Assembly: GCF_009830945.1 (NCBI RefSeq)
Contig: NZ_VWVV01000037.1
Span: forward strand, 1 to 62,752
Length of the DNA stretch: 62,752 nucleotides
DNA from: Nocardiopsis sp. FR4
GTDB lineage: Bacteria; Actinomycetota; Actinomycetes; Streptosporangiales; Streptosporangiaceae
Direction of reading: 5' to 3'
The translations under genes and the position numbers were made by a program. Position 1 is the stretch's first letter, and every line of letters begins with the position of its first letter. The notes below the pieces were generated by a model, which made no database searches, was not told the origin of the DNA, and saw only the letters and a list, made by a program, of their open reading frames with translations. Shown here piece by piece: positions 7,044-15,179 of this stretch.

Positions 7044-9371
7044 ATGGAGGGCGTGTACTCGGCCGAAGCCGTCATCGACAACGGTTCCTTCGGCTCCCGC
7101 ACCATCCGCTTCGAGACCGGCCGCCTGGCCCGCCAGGCCGCGGGCTCGGCCACGGTGTACCTGGACGACGAGACCGTCGTGCTGTCCGCCACCACCGCCT
7201 CGAAGCGACCCAAGGAGAACCTCGACTTCTTCCCCCTGACGGTGGACGTCGAGGAGCGCATGTACGCCGCGGGCCGCATCCCCGGCTCCTTCTTCCGGCG
7301 TGAGGGACGTCCCTCCGAGGACGCCATCCTCACCTGCCGCCTGATCGACCGGCCGCTGCGCCCGTCGTTCCGCAAGGGCCTGCGCAACGAGATCCAGATC
7401 GTCGAGACGATCCTGGCCCTGCACCCCGAGCACCTGTACGACGTCGTCGCCATCAACGCGGCCTCGATGTCCACCCAGATCGCCGGTCTGCCCTTCTCCG
7501 GCCCGATCGGCGGCGTGCGCGTCGCCCTGATCGACGGCCGGTGGGTGGGCTTCCCGACCCACTCCGAGCTGGAGAGGGCCACCTTCGACATGGTCGTCGC
7601 CGGTCGCGTCCTGGAGGACGGCGACGTCGCCATCATGATGGTGGAGGCCGAGTCCACGGTCCACACCCTCAAGCTGGTCGCCGAGGGCGCCGTCGGCCCC
7701 AACGAGCAGACCGTCGCCGAGGGGCTGGAGGCCGCCAAGCCCTTCATCAAGGTCCTGTGCCGGGCCCAGCAGGCCGTGGCCGACCAGGCCAGCCGCGAGG
7801 TGGGCGACTTCCCGATCTTCCTCGACTACGAGGACGACGTGTACGCCGCCGTGGAGCAGGCCGTGCGCGAGGAGCTGTCCAAGGCCCTCACCATCGCCGA
7901 CAAGCAGGACCGCGAGGCCGAGCTCGACCGCGTCAAGGGCGCCGCGGCCGAGAAGCTGGCCGAGGACTTCGAGGGCCGCGAGAAGGAGGTCGGCGCCGCC
8001 TTCCGCTCGCTGAGCAAGCAGCTCATGCGCGAGCGCGTGCTGCGCGACCAGATCCGCATCGACGGCCGCGGCCCCAAGGACATCCGCCAGCTCAGCGCCG
8101 AGGTCGGCGTCCTGCCGCGGGTGCACGGCTCGGCCCTCTTCGAGCGCGGCGAGACCCAGATCATGGGTGTCACCACGCTGAACATGCTGCGCCTGGAGCA
8201 GATGGTTGACACGCTCAACCCCGAGAACACCAAGCGCTACATGCACCACTACAACTTCCCGCCCTACTCCACCGGTGAGACGGGCCGGGTGGGCTCGCCC
8301 AAGCGGCGTGAGATCGGGCACGGCGCCCTCGCCGAGCGCGCCCTGCTGCCGGTCCTGCCCTCCCGCGAGGAGTTCCCCTACGCCATCCGGCAGGTCTCCG
8401 AGGCCCTGGGCTCCAACGGCTCCACCTCGATGGGCTCGGTCTGCGCCTCGACCATGTCGCTGATGGCCGCGGGCGTGCCGCTCAAGGACATGGTGTCGGG
8501 CATCGCCATGGGTCTGATCAGTGAGGGCGACCAGTTCGTCACGCTGACCGACATCCTGGGCGCCGAGGACGCGTTCGGCGACATGGACTTCAAGGTCGCC
8601 GGTACCCGCGAGCTCATCACGGCCCTGCAGCTGGACACCAAGCTCGACGGCATCCCCGCCGAGCAGCTGGCGCTGGCGCTCCAGCAGGCCCGCGGAGCCC
8701 GCCTGGCCATCCTCGACGTCATGCAGGAGGCCATCGAGCGTCCGGCCGAGATGAGCCCGAACGCTCCGCGCATCCTCACCGTCAAGGTCCCGGTGGACAA
8801 GATCGGCGAGGTCATCGGCCCCAAGGGCAAGATGATCAACTCGATCCAGGACGACACCGGCGCCGACATCACGATCGAGGACGACGGCACGATCTACATC
8901 GGTGCCACCGACGGTCCCTCGGCCGAGGCCGCGCGGGACACGATCAACCAGATCGCGAACCCGACGATGCCCGAGGTCGGCGACCGCTACCTGGGCACCG
9001 TCGTCAAGACGACCACGTTCGGCGCGTTCGTGTCGCTGCTGCCCGGCAAGGACGGCCTGCTGCACATCTCGCAGATCCGCAAGCTGCACGGCGGCAAGCG
9101 GATCGAGAACCTCGACGACGTGATCAGCATCGGCGAGAAGATCCAGGTCGAGATCCGCGAGATCGACGACCGCGGCAAGCTCTCGCTGGTCCCGGTGGAG
9201 GTCGTGGAGTCCGAGTCCGCTCCGGCGGCCGAGGCCGCGGGGTCCGACGGCCCGGCCGGGTCTGCTGAGCCCGCCGACGACGAGGACGCCTCCGGCGACA
9301 GGGGCGAGCGTGGCGAGGAGGCCCCGCGCCGCCGTCGCCGCCGCAGCTCGGCCCGCTCGGAGAACACCTGA
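7044..9371 (+). CDS. pnp: Polyribonucleotide nucleotidyltransferase (PNPase)
   Basis: PNPase degrades RNA 3'-5' phosphorolytically; in actinomycetes it also makes heteropolymeric tails, and streptomycete versions can synthesise ppGpp-like nucleotides. The 775-residue product has two RNase PH domains (the first containing FFPLTVDVEERMYAAGRIPG), a KH domain with GPKG in VDKIGEVIGPKGKM near residue 590 and an S1 domain (DRYLGTVVKTTTFGAFV). The C-terminus is acidic and then Arg-rich. The ATG at 7044 follows TAGGAGG. A terminator lies 52 bases after the stop. Confidence 0.98.
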   Translation: MEGVYSAEAVIDNGSFGSRTIRFETGRLARQAAGSATVYLDDETVVLSATTASKRPKENLDFFPLTVDVEERMYAAGRIPGSFFRREGRPSEDAILTCRLIDRPLRPSFRKGLRNEIQIVETILALHPEHLYDVVAINAASMSTQIAGLPFSGPIGGVRVALIDGRWVGFPTHSELERATFDMVVAGRVLEDGDVAIMMVEAESTVHTLKLVAEGAVGPNEQTVAEGLEAAKPFIKVLCRAQQAVADQASREVGDFPIFLDYEDDVYAAVEQAVREELSKALTIADKQDREAELDRVKGAAAEKLAEDFEGREKEVGAAFRSLSKQLMRERVLRDQIRIDGRGPKDIRQLSAEVGVLPRVHGSALFERGETQIMGVTTLNMLRLEQMVDTLNPENTKRYMHHYNFPPYSTGETGRVGSPKRREIGHGALAERALLPVLPSREEFPYAIRQVSEALGSNGSTSMGSVCASTMSLMAAGVPLKDMVSGIAMGLISEGDQFVTLTDILGAEDAFGDMDFKVAGTRELITALQLDTKLDGIPAEQLALALQQARGARLAILDVMQEAIERPAEMSPNAPRILTVKVPVDKIGEVIGPKGKMINSIQDDTGADITIEDDGTIYIGATDGPSAEAARDTINQIANPTMPEVGDRYLGTVVKTTTFGAFVSLLPGKDGLLHISQIRKLHGGKRIENLDDVISIGEKIQVEIREIDDRGKLSLVPVEVVESESAPAAEAAGSDGPAGSAEPADDEDASGDRGERGEEAPRRRRRRSSARSENT

Positions 9372-9423
9372 CCCGATCGGCAGCCGGTTCTGACGAACAG
9401 GTGTTTCTGATCGACGCGTGAAG

Positions 9424-9456
9424 GGGGGCGGTCGCACCGTGGGTGCGGCCGCCCCC
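9424..9456 (+). terminator. Hairpin terminator after pnp
   Basis: 15-base arms (9424-9438 and 9442-9456) pair with one G-U and a 3-base gap. The hairpin is GC-rich with no U-tract and lies between the pnp stop and the M16 peptidase start. Confidence 0.75.
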
Positions 9457-9523
9457 ACCGCGTATCCTCGGCTGGACCGCCCGGTGGGCCAGCCACCGAC
9501 GTCACCACGGAGAAGAAGGATCC

Positions 9524-10858
9524 ATGACCTCTGTCCCCATCGCCGCCGAGCAGGAGCCGGGCACGACCGTGACACTGCTGGAGCCGGACGGCGGCTCCGG
9601 CCTGGTGCGCCGCACGGTGCTTCCGGGCGGCCTGCGCGTGGTCACCGAGACCCTTCCCGGAGTCCGGTCCGCCGCGTTCGGTATCTCGGCGGCCACGGGA
9701 TCGCGGGACGAGGACTCCGCGCACGCGGGTTCGGCGCACTTCCTGGAGCACCTGCTGTTCAAGGGGACCAAGGCCCGGTCGGCGCTGGAGATCTCCGCGC
9801 TGCTGGACGGTGTGGGCGCCGACCACAACGCCTACACCACCAAGGAGCACACCTGCTACTACGCCAAGGTCCTGGACCGGGACCTGCCGCTGGCGATCGA
9901 CGTGGTCGGCGACATGGTGGCCAACTCGGTGCTGGACGAGGGCGAGGTGGAGACGGAGCGGGGCGTGATCCTGGAGGAGATCGCCATGTACGAGGACGAA
10001 CCCGCCGACCTGGTGGACGACGTCTTCGCGGCGCACTTCTTCGGTGACACGCCCCTGGGCCGACCGATCCTGGGCACCAACGACACCATCCGGGCGCTCT
10101 CACGCGACCGGATCGCCGAGCAGTACCGCGACGCGTACGTGCCCTCGGAGCTCATCGTGACCGCGGCGGGCAGCCTGGACCACGACCACGTGGTGGAGCA
10201 GGTCCGGCAGATGTTCGCCGAGCAGCTCGCCGCCGCGGGCGACGCGCGCCCGACCCGCCCCCGCGCGGGCGGCTCGCCCGTGGCCACGCACGGGGGCACG
10301 GTGGTCCAGCCGCGGGAGACCGAGCAGGCGCACATCATCCTCGGCTCGGAGGGCCTGACCCGCACCGACCCGCGCTGGCACGCGCTGCGCCTGCTCAGCG
10401 CGGCCCTGGGCGGCGGGATGTCCTCCCGGCTGTTCCAGGAGGTGCGGGAGAAGCGCGGCCTGGCCTACGCCGTGCACGCCTACCACACCGGTTACGCCGA
10501 CACCGGAACCTTCCAGATCTACGCGGGCTGCCTGCCGGAGAAGGCCGACGAGGTCATCGGGGTGTGCCGGGAGGAGCTGGCCAAGGTGGCCGCCTCGGGG
10601 ATCACCGCCGAGGAGCTGCGCCGGGCCAAGGGCCAGATCCAGGGGTCGCTGGTGCTGGGCACCGAGGGAACCAACGCGCGGATGGGGAGGCTGCTCTCGC
10701 ACGAGCTCAACCACCCCCGCCACTTCTCCATCGACGAGGACCTGGCCCTGGTCGACGCCGTGACCGGCGAGGACGTGGCCGAGGTGGCCGCCGACCTGCT
10801 GTCCCGTCCGCGCGCGCTGGCCGTGATCGGCCCCTACGAGGCCGATCGGGCGTTCTGA
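9524..10858 (+). CDS. M16 family zinc metallopeptidase
   Basis: A 444-residue pitrilysin/processing-peptidase-type protease. It has the inverted zinc motif HFLEH at residues 72-76 (HxxEH) and the downstream ERGVILEEI segment with the third Glu ligand. The second half-domain carries the conserved GG(G)MSSRLFQEVREKRGLAY block. The position after pnp is conserved in actinobacteria (relatives are called PepR or YmxG). The ATG at 9524 follows AAGAAGGA. The physiological substrate is unknown. It was probably transcribed with pnp ancestrally, but a hairpin now separates them. Confidence 0.93.
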   Translation: MTSVPIAAEQEPGTTVTLLEPDGGSGLVRRTVLPGGLRVVTETLPGVRSAAFGISAATGSRDEDSAHAGSAHFLEHLLFKGTKARSALEISALLDGVGADHNAYTTKEHTCYYAKVLDRDLPLAIDVVGDMVANSVLDEGEVETERGVILEEIAMYEDEPADLVDDVFAAHFFGDTPLGRPILGTNDTIRALSRDRIAEQYRDAYVPSELIVTAAGSLDHDHVVEQVRQMFAEQLAAAGDARPTRPRAGGSPVATHGGTVVQPRETEQAHIILGSEGLTRTDPRWHALRLLSAALGGGMSSRLFQEVREKRGLAYAVHAYHTGYADTGTFQIYAGCLPEKADEVIGVCREELAKVAASGITAEELRRAKGQIQGSLVLGTEGTNARMGRLLSHELNHPRHFSIDEDLALVDAVTGEDVAEVAADLLSRPRALAVIGPYEADRAF

Positions 10859-10950
10859 CCGGGGTGTGCTGGCCGGGGCGTTCCGGTCCGGGAGCGGCGG
10901 CGCTCCGGGGGGGTGACGCTTCGGGGCCACCGTACGGGGAGGTCCGCGTT

Positions 10951-11018
10951 CCGGGCCCGCTCCGCGCAGGCGGTGCGGGCCCGGACGTGTTCAGGGGTGC
11001 CCTCGCCTCCGGGCACCC
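10951..11018. terminator. Paired hairpins between convergent genes
   Basis: Two stems lie between the M16 peptidase (plus) and the sigma factor gene (minus). One is 10951-10965 with 10970-10984, 15 bp with one mismatch and a 4-base loop. The other is 10995-11002 with 11011-11018, 8 bp with an 8-base loop. Each could end transcription from one side. Confidence 0.65.
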
Positions 11019-11026
11019 GGTTCCCC

Positions 11027-11689
11027 TCAGGCGTTCAGCTCTCTCAGCAGGTCCTCCCGCGCGCGGGCGACCCGGGAGCGGATCGTGCCCACCGGCACGC
11101 CCGCGGTCCGGGCGGCCTCGGCGTAGGTCATCCCCTCCACCTGGGTGAGTACGAACGCCTGGCGCCGCTCGGGGGTGAGGCCGTCCACGAGGGCGCGCAG
11201 GGCCAGGTGCTCGTCGAACCGCGCCGCCCGGGCGGGCAGCAGGTCCCAGTCGGGCGGGGGCACGCAGGCGGGCCGGGCGGCGTCGTGGCGGTAGCGGTCG
11301 GCGACGGTGTTGCGGGCGATGGCCAGCAGCCAGGCGCGCGCGGGTGCCCGCCCGACGAAGCGGGGCAGGCCGCGCAGCGCTCTCAGGTAGGTCTCCTGGG
11401 TGAGCTCCTCGACCCGGTCGGAGGGAACCCGGCGGGAGATGAAGCGGACGACGTCGGGGCGGGTGTGTCGGACGAACGCGTCCAGGGCGGCGGACGAGCC
11501 GTCGCGCGCGCTGCGCGCGAGGCGGTCGAGGTCGTCCTTCTCGCGGGGGCCGGCGGAGGGGGCGGCGCCGGGGTCGCGAGGGCTGTCGGGGTCGTGGGGG
11601 CGGGGGCGGACGGCCCGCGGAGCGCGTTGCGGACCGGGTCGCGCGTGCCCGGGCACGCGGGGGCGCGCGAGGGCGGTGTCTGTGGGCAT
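11027..11689 (-). CDS. ECF-type RNA polymerase sigma factor
   Basis: A 220-residue extracytoplasmic-function sigma factor. Region 2 is DAFVRHTRPDVVRFISRRVP through ELTQETYLRALRGL and the WLLAIARNTVADRYR segment. Region 4 holds the helix-turn-helix (GMTYAEAARTAGVPVGTIRSRVARARE). The first ~55 residues are a Pro/Arg-rich tail of no recognised function. The ATG at 11689 is preceded by CAGGAG. No anti-sigma factor with a zinc HxxxCxxC motif lies next to it; the adjacent membrane protein could serve as one but shows no such motif. It may drive the DyP/copper genes upstream, which is inference. Confidence 0.9.
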   Translation of the reverse strand: MPTDTALARPRVPGHARPGPQRAPRAVRPRPHDPDSPRDPGAAPSAGPREKDDLDRLARSARDGSSAALDAFVRHTRPDVVRFISRRVPSDRVEELTQETYLRALRGLPRFVGRAPARAWLLAIARNTVADRYRHDAARPACVPPPDWDLLPARAARFDEHLALRALVDGLTPERRQAFVLTQVEGMTYAEAARTAGVPVGTIRSRVARAREDLLRELNA

Positions 11690-11885
11690 GGGTGCTCCTG
11701 GTTCCGGGCGCGCACGAGCGGCCCGGCGGCCGTTGGCCTCGGGCGGTGCGCGCGGTGGCGGAGGCGCCGTGACACGGCACGGCACGGGGAACCGGGCGTG
11801 CCCGCGGCGGACCCCGCGCGGCCGGGGCCGCGTTCGGGCGCGTGCGGGCACGCGGGGCGCGCTCCCCGCACTGGCCGCGGGGAGC

Positions 11886-11904
11886 GGGAGGCGGTGCGCC
11901 TCCC
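11886..11904 (-). terminator. Hairpin after the membrane protein gene
   Basis: Perfect 8-base arms (11886-11893 and 11897-11904) enclose a 3-base loop, 9 bases beyond the stop of the minus-strand membrane protein at 11913. Confidence 0.6.
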
Positions 11905-11912
11905 GGCGCGCC

Positions 11913-12485
11913 CTAGGGAGCGGGCGGCCCGCGCAGGACCAGGCTGTGCCGCAGGTAGGGGGTGGTGGGGGCGGGAAGGTCCGCTTCCGGGAGCGGTGCC
12001 GTCGGCACTCGCTCGGGCAGCGGACGCACCACCGCGAACACCAGGACCGGCAGCAGCGCGGCGGCGGCCAGGCGCAGGTAGGAGAACAGGGCCGCTTCGC
12101 CTTGGCGCAGCCACCAGGCGCACACGGCCCCCGCGACCAGGTGGGCGACGAGCATCCCGGCGCCGCCCGAGGACTCCGCGACGCGGGAGCCGAAGGCGTG
12201 TGCGTCGTGGGCGCCGGAGGACCGGGCGAAGGATGACTGGGCGACGGAGAACGCCAGGTGCAGGGCCAGCTGTGACCAGGCCATCCACCCGGCGATCGCA
12301 CCGAGCCCGCGTTCACGCCCGGACGCGGCCCAGGCGAACGCGTAGACCAGGACGGCCCCCGCGAGCAGGCCGCCGAGCGGTACGGCGTGGTCGGAGAAGG
12401 CCGTGTGGCCGCCCGCGGACACGGCCGAGCACACCGAGGCGAACACCCCGGCGCGGGCCGCTCGCAGGGGTGGCCGTTCCGTCAT
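11913..12485 (-). CDS. Predicted integral membrane protein next to DyP
   Basis: A 190-residue protein with about five hydrophobic segments, including one near residues 36-53, one at the LGAIAGWMAWSQLAL stretch and a C-terminal one at LAAAALLPVLVFAVV. A His/Ser-containing loop (SSGAHDAHAFGS) lies between segments. I do not recognise a characterised family; similar small membrane proteins sit beside copper-chaperone and DyP genes in other actinomycetes. It is on the same strand as the DyP and PCuAC genes, 83 bases downstream of DyP. The ATG start at 12485 lies in a conserved-looking MTERPPLRAAR context. Confidence 0.7.
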   Translation of the reverse strand: MTERPPLRAARAGVFASVCSAVSAGGHTAFSDHAVPLGGLLAGAVLVYAFAWAASGRERGLGAIAGWMAWSQLALHLAFSVAQSSFARSSGAHDAHAFGSRVAESSGGAGMLVAHLVAGAVCAWWLRQGEAALFSYLRLAAAALLPVLVFAVVRPLPERVPTAPLPEADLPAPTTPYLRHSLVLRGPPAP

Positions 12486-12568
12486 GGCCCCATGTTCGCA
12501 TTCCCTCGCGTCGTTCCGGCTCCGGGGCCGTTCCCCCTACCGGCCGGCGCGGGCGAGCGCTCATCTGC

Positions 12569-13858
12569 TCACCCCTCCAGTAGCGCCTGCCCCACGTACT
12601 CGCCCTCGGCACAGCCCGGGGGCACGGCGAACACCGCCGAGCCGACGGCGGTCGTCCACTGGTTGAGCAGGTCCAGTTCGTCCAGCCGGCGCTGGATCGG
12701 CGTGAACTGGCGGGAGGGGTCGGTTTGGAAGGAGGCGAAGAGCAGCCCCGCCTCCCCGTCCCCGGCGCCGCGCTGGTCGTAGTTGTAGCCGCGGCGGAAG
12801 ATCCGCTGGTCGGGGTCGTCGGTGCGGGCCCGGCGCACGTGTGCGAACTCCGGGATCACGGCCAGCCCCGAGGCGTCGGTGGCGGCCAGGTCCACCTCGT
12901 CGTGCTCCGCCGACCCGGTGAGCGGGGCCCCGTTGTCCAGGCGGCGTCCGATGACGGCCTCGCGTGCGGGCCGGTCCACCTCGTCCCACGTGTCCAGGTC
13001 GGTGGCGATCCGGCGCAGCACCAGGCTGGTCCCTCCCCTCAGCCACGCGGGTTCACCCGTGCCCCAGACCAGGCGTTCGAAGTCGTCGGTTCCGGGGACG
13101 AGGTTGACGGTGCCGTCGACCTGCCCCATGAGGTTGCGCATGGTGGTTCCCGCGGGTTGGGAGCCGTAAGCCCGGCGGAACCCGCTCTGGCTCCACCGCA
13201 CCCGGGCGAAGGCGCGCGCGTCTTTGAGCAGCATCCGTACCGTGTGCGCCACGGTCACCGGGTCGTCCGCGCACACCTGCAACAGCAGGTCCGCCTCGCC
13301 CCACGCGTCGTCGAGCCGGTCGTGGTCGAACTCCGGCAGCGGGCCCAGCCAGTCCGGAACCGCGCCGGGGTCCACCCGCTCCACCAGGCCCCGGCCGAAC
13401 CCGAACGTGGTGGTGAGGCGGGCCGGGACAGCGGCCAGCTCGGGTTCGCTGTCGGCCAGGGCGGGCTCCCCGCGGGACATGCGGGACGCGTCGTCGGTGA
13501 GCAGGCGTAGAAGGCGACGGACGCCGTCGGCGTCGGTCTCCGGCGCCAGGTCCAGGGCGAGGAAGGTGCCGTGCGCCTGCGGAGGGGTCTCCACGCCCGC
13601 CTGGCGCACCCCGTGGAAGGCGACGGTCAGGCCGCCGTTGAGTTCGGTCGCGGGCGGCTCGGGGGCGGCTCGTGGTGCCTCGCCCAGCAGGCCGTGCGCG
13701 GCGGTGGCGGCGGTGGCGCCGAGCCCGGCGGCGGTCCCGCCCAGCAGCAGGTGCCGACGGCTGAACCCGGCGGGACGGGAACGGCCGCCGCCACGTTCGT
13801 GCTCGCTTTCACGTGCGCGCTCGTTCTCGCGTGCGCGCTCACGCCTACGCCCACGCAT
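12569..13858 (-). CDS. Tat-exported DyP-type heme peroxidase
   Basis: A 429-residue dye-decolorising peroxidase. A twin-arginine signal (SRRHLLLGG, Arg 34-35) follows an unusually long charged N-terminus rich in RERARE-type repeats. The DyP signature GxxDG is at 245-250 (GQVDGT), the likely proximal heme His is H340 (IPEFAH), and a conserved distal Arg lies in LVLRRIATDLDTW. It acts outside the membrane. Its ATG overlaps the TGA of the PCuAC gene (TGATG), implying coupled translation. In Streptomyces lividans a DyP (DtpA) and a PCuAC chaperone (ECuC) are neighbours in copper delivery to GlxA; the same pairing is seen here. Confidence 0.95.
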   Translation of the reverse strand: MRGRRRERARENERARESEHERGGGRSRPAGFSRRHLLLGGTAAGLGATAATAAHGLLGEAPRAAPEPPATELNGGLTVAFHGVRQAGVETPPQAHGTFLALDLAPETDADGVRRLLRLLTDDASRMSRGEPALADSEPELAAVPARLTTTFGFGRGLVERVDPGAVPDWLGPLPEFDHDRLDDAWGEADLLLQVCADDPVTVAHTVRMLLKDARAFARVRWSQSGFRRAYGSQPAGTTMRNLMGQVDGTVNLVPGTDDFERLVWGTGEPAWLRGGTSLVLRRIATDLDTWDEVDRPAREAVIGRRLDNGAPLTGSAEHDEVDLAATDASGLAVIPEFAHVRRARTDDPDQRIFRRGYNYDQRGAGDGEAGLLFASFQTDPSRQFTPIQRRLDELDLLNQWTTAVGSAVFAVPPGCAEGEYVGQALLEG

Positions 13859-14466
13859 CAGTGCTCCCCGCCGTGGCCCTCGTGCCCCTGGCCCCGGTCC
13901 CCGTCCCCCTCGTACTCCTCGTTGGCCCCGGCGTACTCCTTGACCGGAGCCGTGAACGTGGCGGTCGAGCCGTCGGCGAACTCCACGGTGACGGCGGTCT
14001 CCGCGCCCGGCTCCAGGTCCTGGCCCAGGTCCATCAGCATGATGTGGTCGGCACCCGGCTCCAGGGTGTGCGAGCCTCCGGCGGGGATGACGAAGCCGCC
14101 CTCCTTCTCGCGCATCGAGGAGTCCACGCCCTCGGTCGAGACCTCGTGCAGTTCCACCGTCCCGGCGGCCTCGGTCCGGGCCGCGACCAGGGTGATGTCG
14201 GTGTCGGAGGCGTTGGTCAGCTCTCCGAACACGGCGGTCATCTCCTCCCGCGCCGTGGCCGCCTTGACCCAGGGGTCGGTGACGGTGAAGGCGTCGGCGG
14301 CCAGGACCTCGGCGGCGGCCTCGCCGGTGGTGTCCTGCTCCGACTCAGCCGCGGGACCGCCGCAGGCGGTGAGCGCGAGGGTGACGGCGGCGGTGGCGGA
14401 GGCCAGGGCCGCGGTCAGGGCGGCGCTCCGGGGACGGGGGGCGGGAGCGGTGCGGTGTGCGGTCAT
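13858..14466 (-). CDS. PCu(A)C-type periplasmic copper(I) chaperone, lipoprotein
   Basis: A 202-residue copper chaperone (DUF461/PCuAC). The signal peptide ends in a lipobox LTAC with Cys 35, so the protein is probably anchored on the outer face of the membrane. The Cu(I) motif H-x10-M-x22-H-x-M is present as H107, M118, H141 and M143. The C-terminus ends in a His/Gly-rich tail (HEGHGGEH) that could bind extra metal. It is co-translated with the downstream DyP gene. A Sco-type partner usual in Streptomyces is missing here. Confidence 0.93.
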   Translation of the reverse strand: MTAHRTAPAPRPRSAALTAALASATAAVTLALTACGGPAAESEQDTTGEAAAEVLAADAFTVTDPWVKAATAREEMTAVFGELTNASDTDITLVAARTEAAGTVELHEVSTEGVDSSMREKEGGFVIPAGGSHTLEPGADHIMLMDLGQDLEPGAETAVTVEFADGSTATFTAPVKEYAGANEEYEGDGDRGQGHEGHGGEH

Positions 14467-14620
14467 GGTGCGGTCTCCAGGCTCGGGCCGCGTTCTGGCG
14501 GCCGTTCACCTGAGGGGGTCGGATCGCGGGGCCGTTCGGTTCCCGGGCGTCGCTGTGGTCCCGCGCACGGAGCGGATCCGGGTGTGGGGCGGTCCTGTGC
14601 CCGGAGCGGGTCCGGGCACG

Positions 14621-14659
14621 GGGCGGGCCCCGGCGGATCACCTCCGCCGGGGCCCGCCC
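14621..14659 (-). terminator. Hairpin after hsp20
   Basis: Perfect 17-base arms (14621-14637 and 14643-14659) with a 5-base loop lie 10 bases beyond the stop of hsp20 on the minus strand, and upstream of the PCuAC gene. Confidence 0.78.
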
Positions 14660-14668
14660 GGATCGTGT

Positions 14669-15145
14669 TCAGGGCTTCTTCGGGGACCGCCTGCGCAGGG
14701 GGATCTTCTTGGGGCCCCGGGCGTTCGCGGCCCCGCGCACCACCACTTCGAGCAGGCCCTCGTCGTAGGTGGCCTCGATGTCCTTCTCGTCCACGGCCTC
14801 GGGGAGGCTGATCTCCCGGCGGAAGGTGCCCATGAACCGCTCCGAGGAGTAGTAGACGTCGTCGTCGTCCTCGTCGCGCCGGCGCTCGCCGGTGATGGTG
14901 AGGAACCCGTGGTTGAGGCTGACGGACACGTCCTGTTCCCGCACACCGGGCACCTCGCAGCGGATGACGAGGTCGTTCCCCCGCGCGAGGATGTCGGTGG
15001 GCGGGCTCCACGCGTCGGCGTGGCCGCGCTCGCGCTCACCGACGTTGCCGGTCTCCATCGAGGACATGCTGTCGGAGATGCGGTTCATCTCCGTGATCAT
15101 GTCGACCACACCGTGGAAGGGGTTGTGGAATCGCTTCGGCGCCAC
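14669..15145 (-). CDS. Hsp20-family small heat-shock protein
   Basis: A 158-residue alpha-crystallin-domain chaperone that holds unfolding proteins without ATP. The domain runs from about residue 45 (WSPPTDILARGNDLVIRCEV) to the hallmark GLLEVVV strand near residue 130. The C-terminus is basic (RRRSPKKP), and the usual IxI motif may be represented by IPL. The gene lies 34 bases downstream of the BCCT transporter stop on the same strand and may be cotranscribed with it, pairing heat and osmotic stress. I saw no clear CIRCE or HAIR operator. Confidence 0.92.
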   Translation of the reverse strand: MAPKRFHNPFHGVVDMITEMNRISDSMSSMETGNVGERERGHADAWSPPTDILARGNDLVIRCEVPGVREQDVSVSLNHGFLTITGERRRDEDDDDVYYSSERFMGTFRREISLPEAVDEKDIEATYDEGLLEVVVRGAANARGPKKIPLRRRSPKKP

Positions 15146-15179
15146 GGCCGCCTCCTTTCTTCGTGCTCTCGCGATCCGG

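Noticed and set aside
6942..9575. Very long open frame on the minus strand across pnp
   Set aside because: It is the GC-codon-bias shadow of pnp: low-complexity Val/Gly/Asp-rich translation, no family features, no Shine-Dalgarno.
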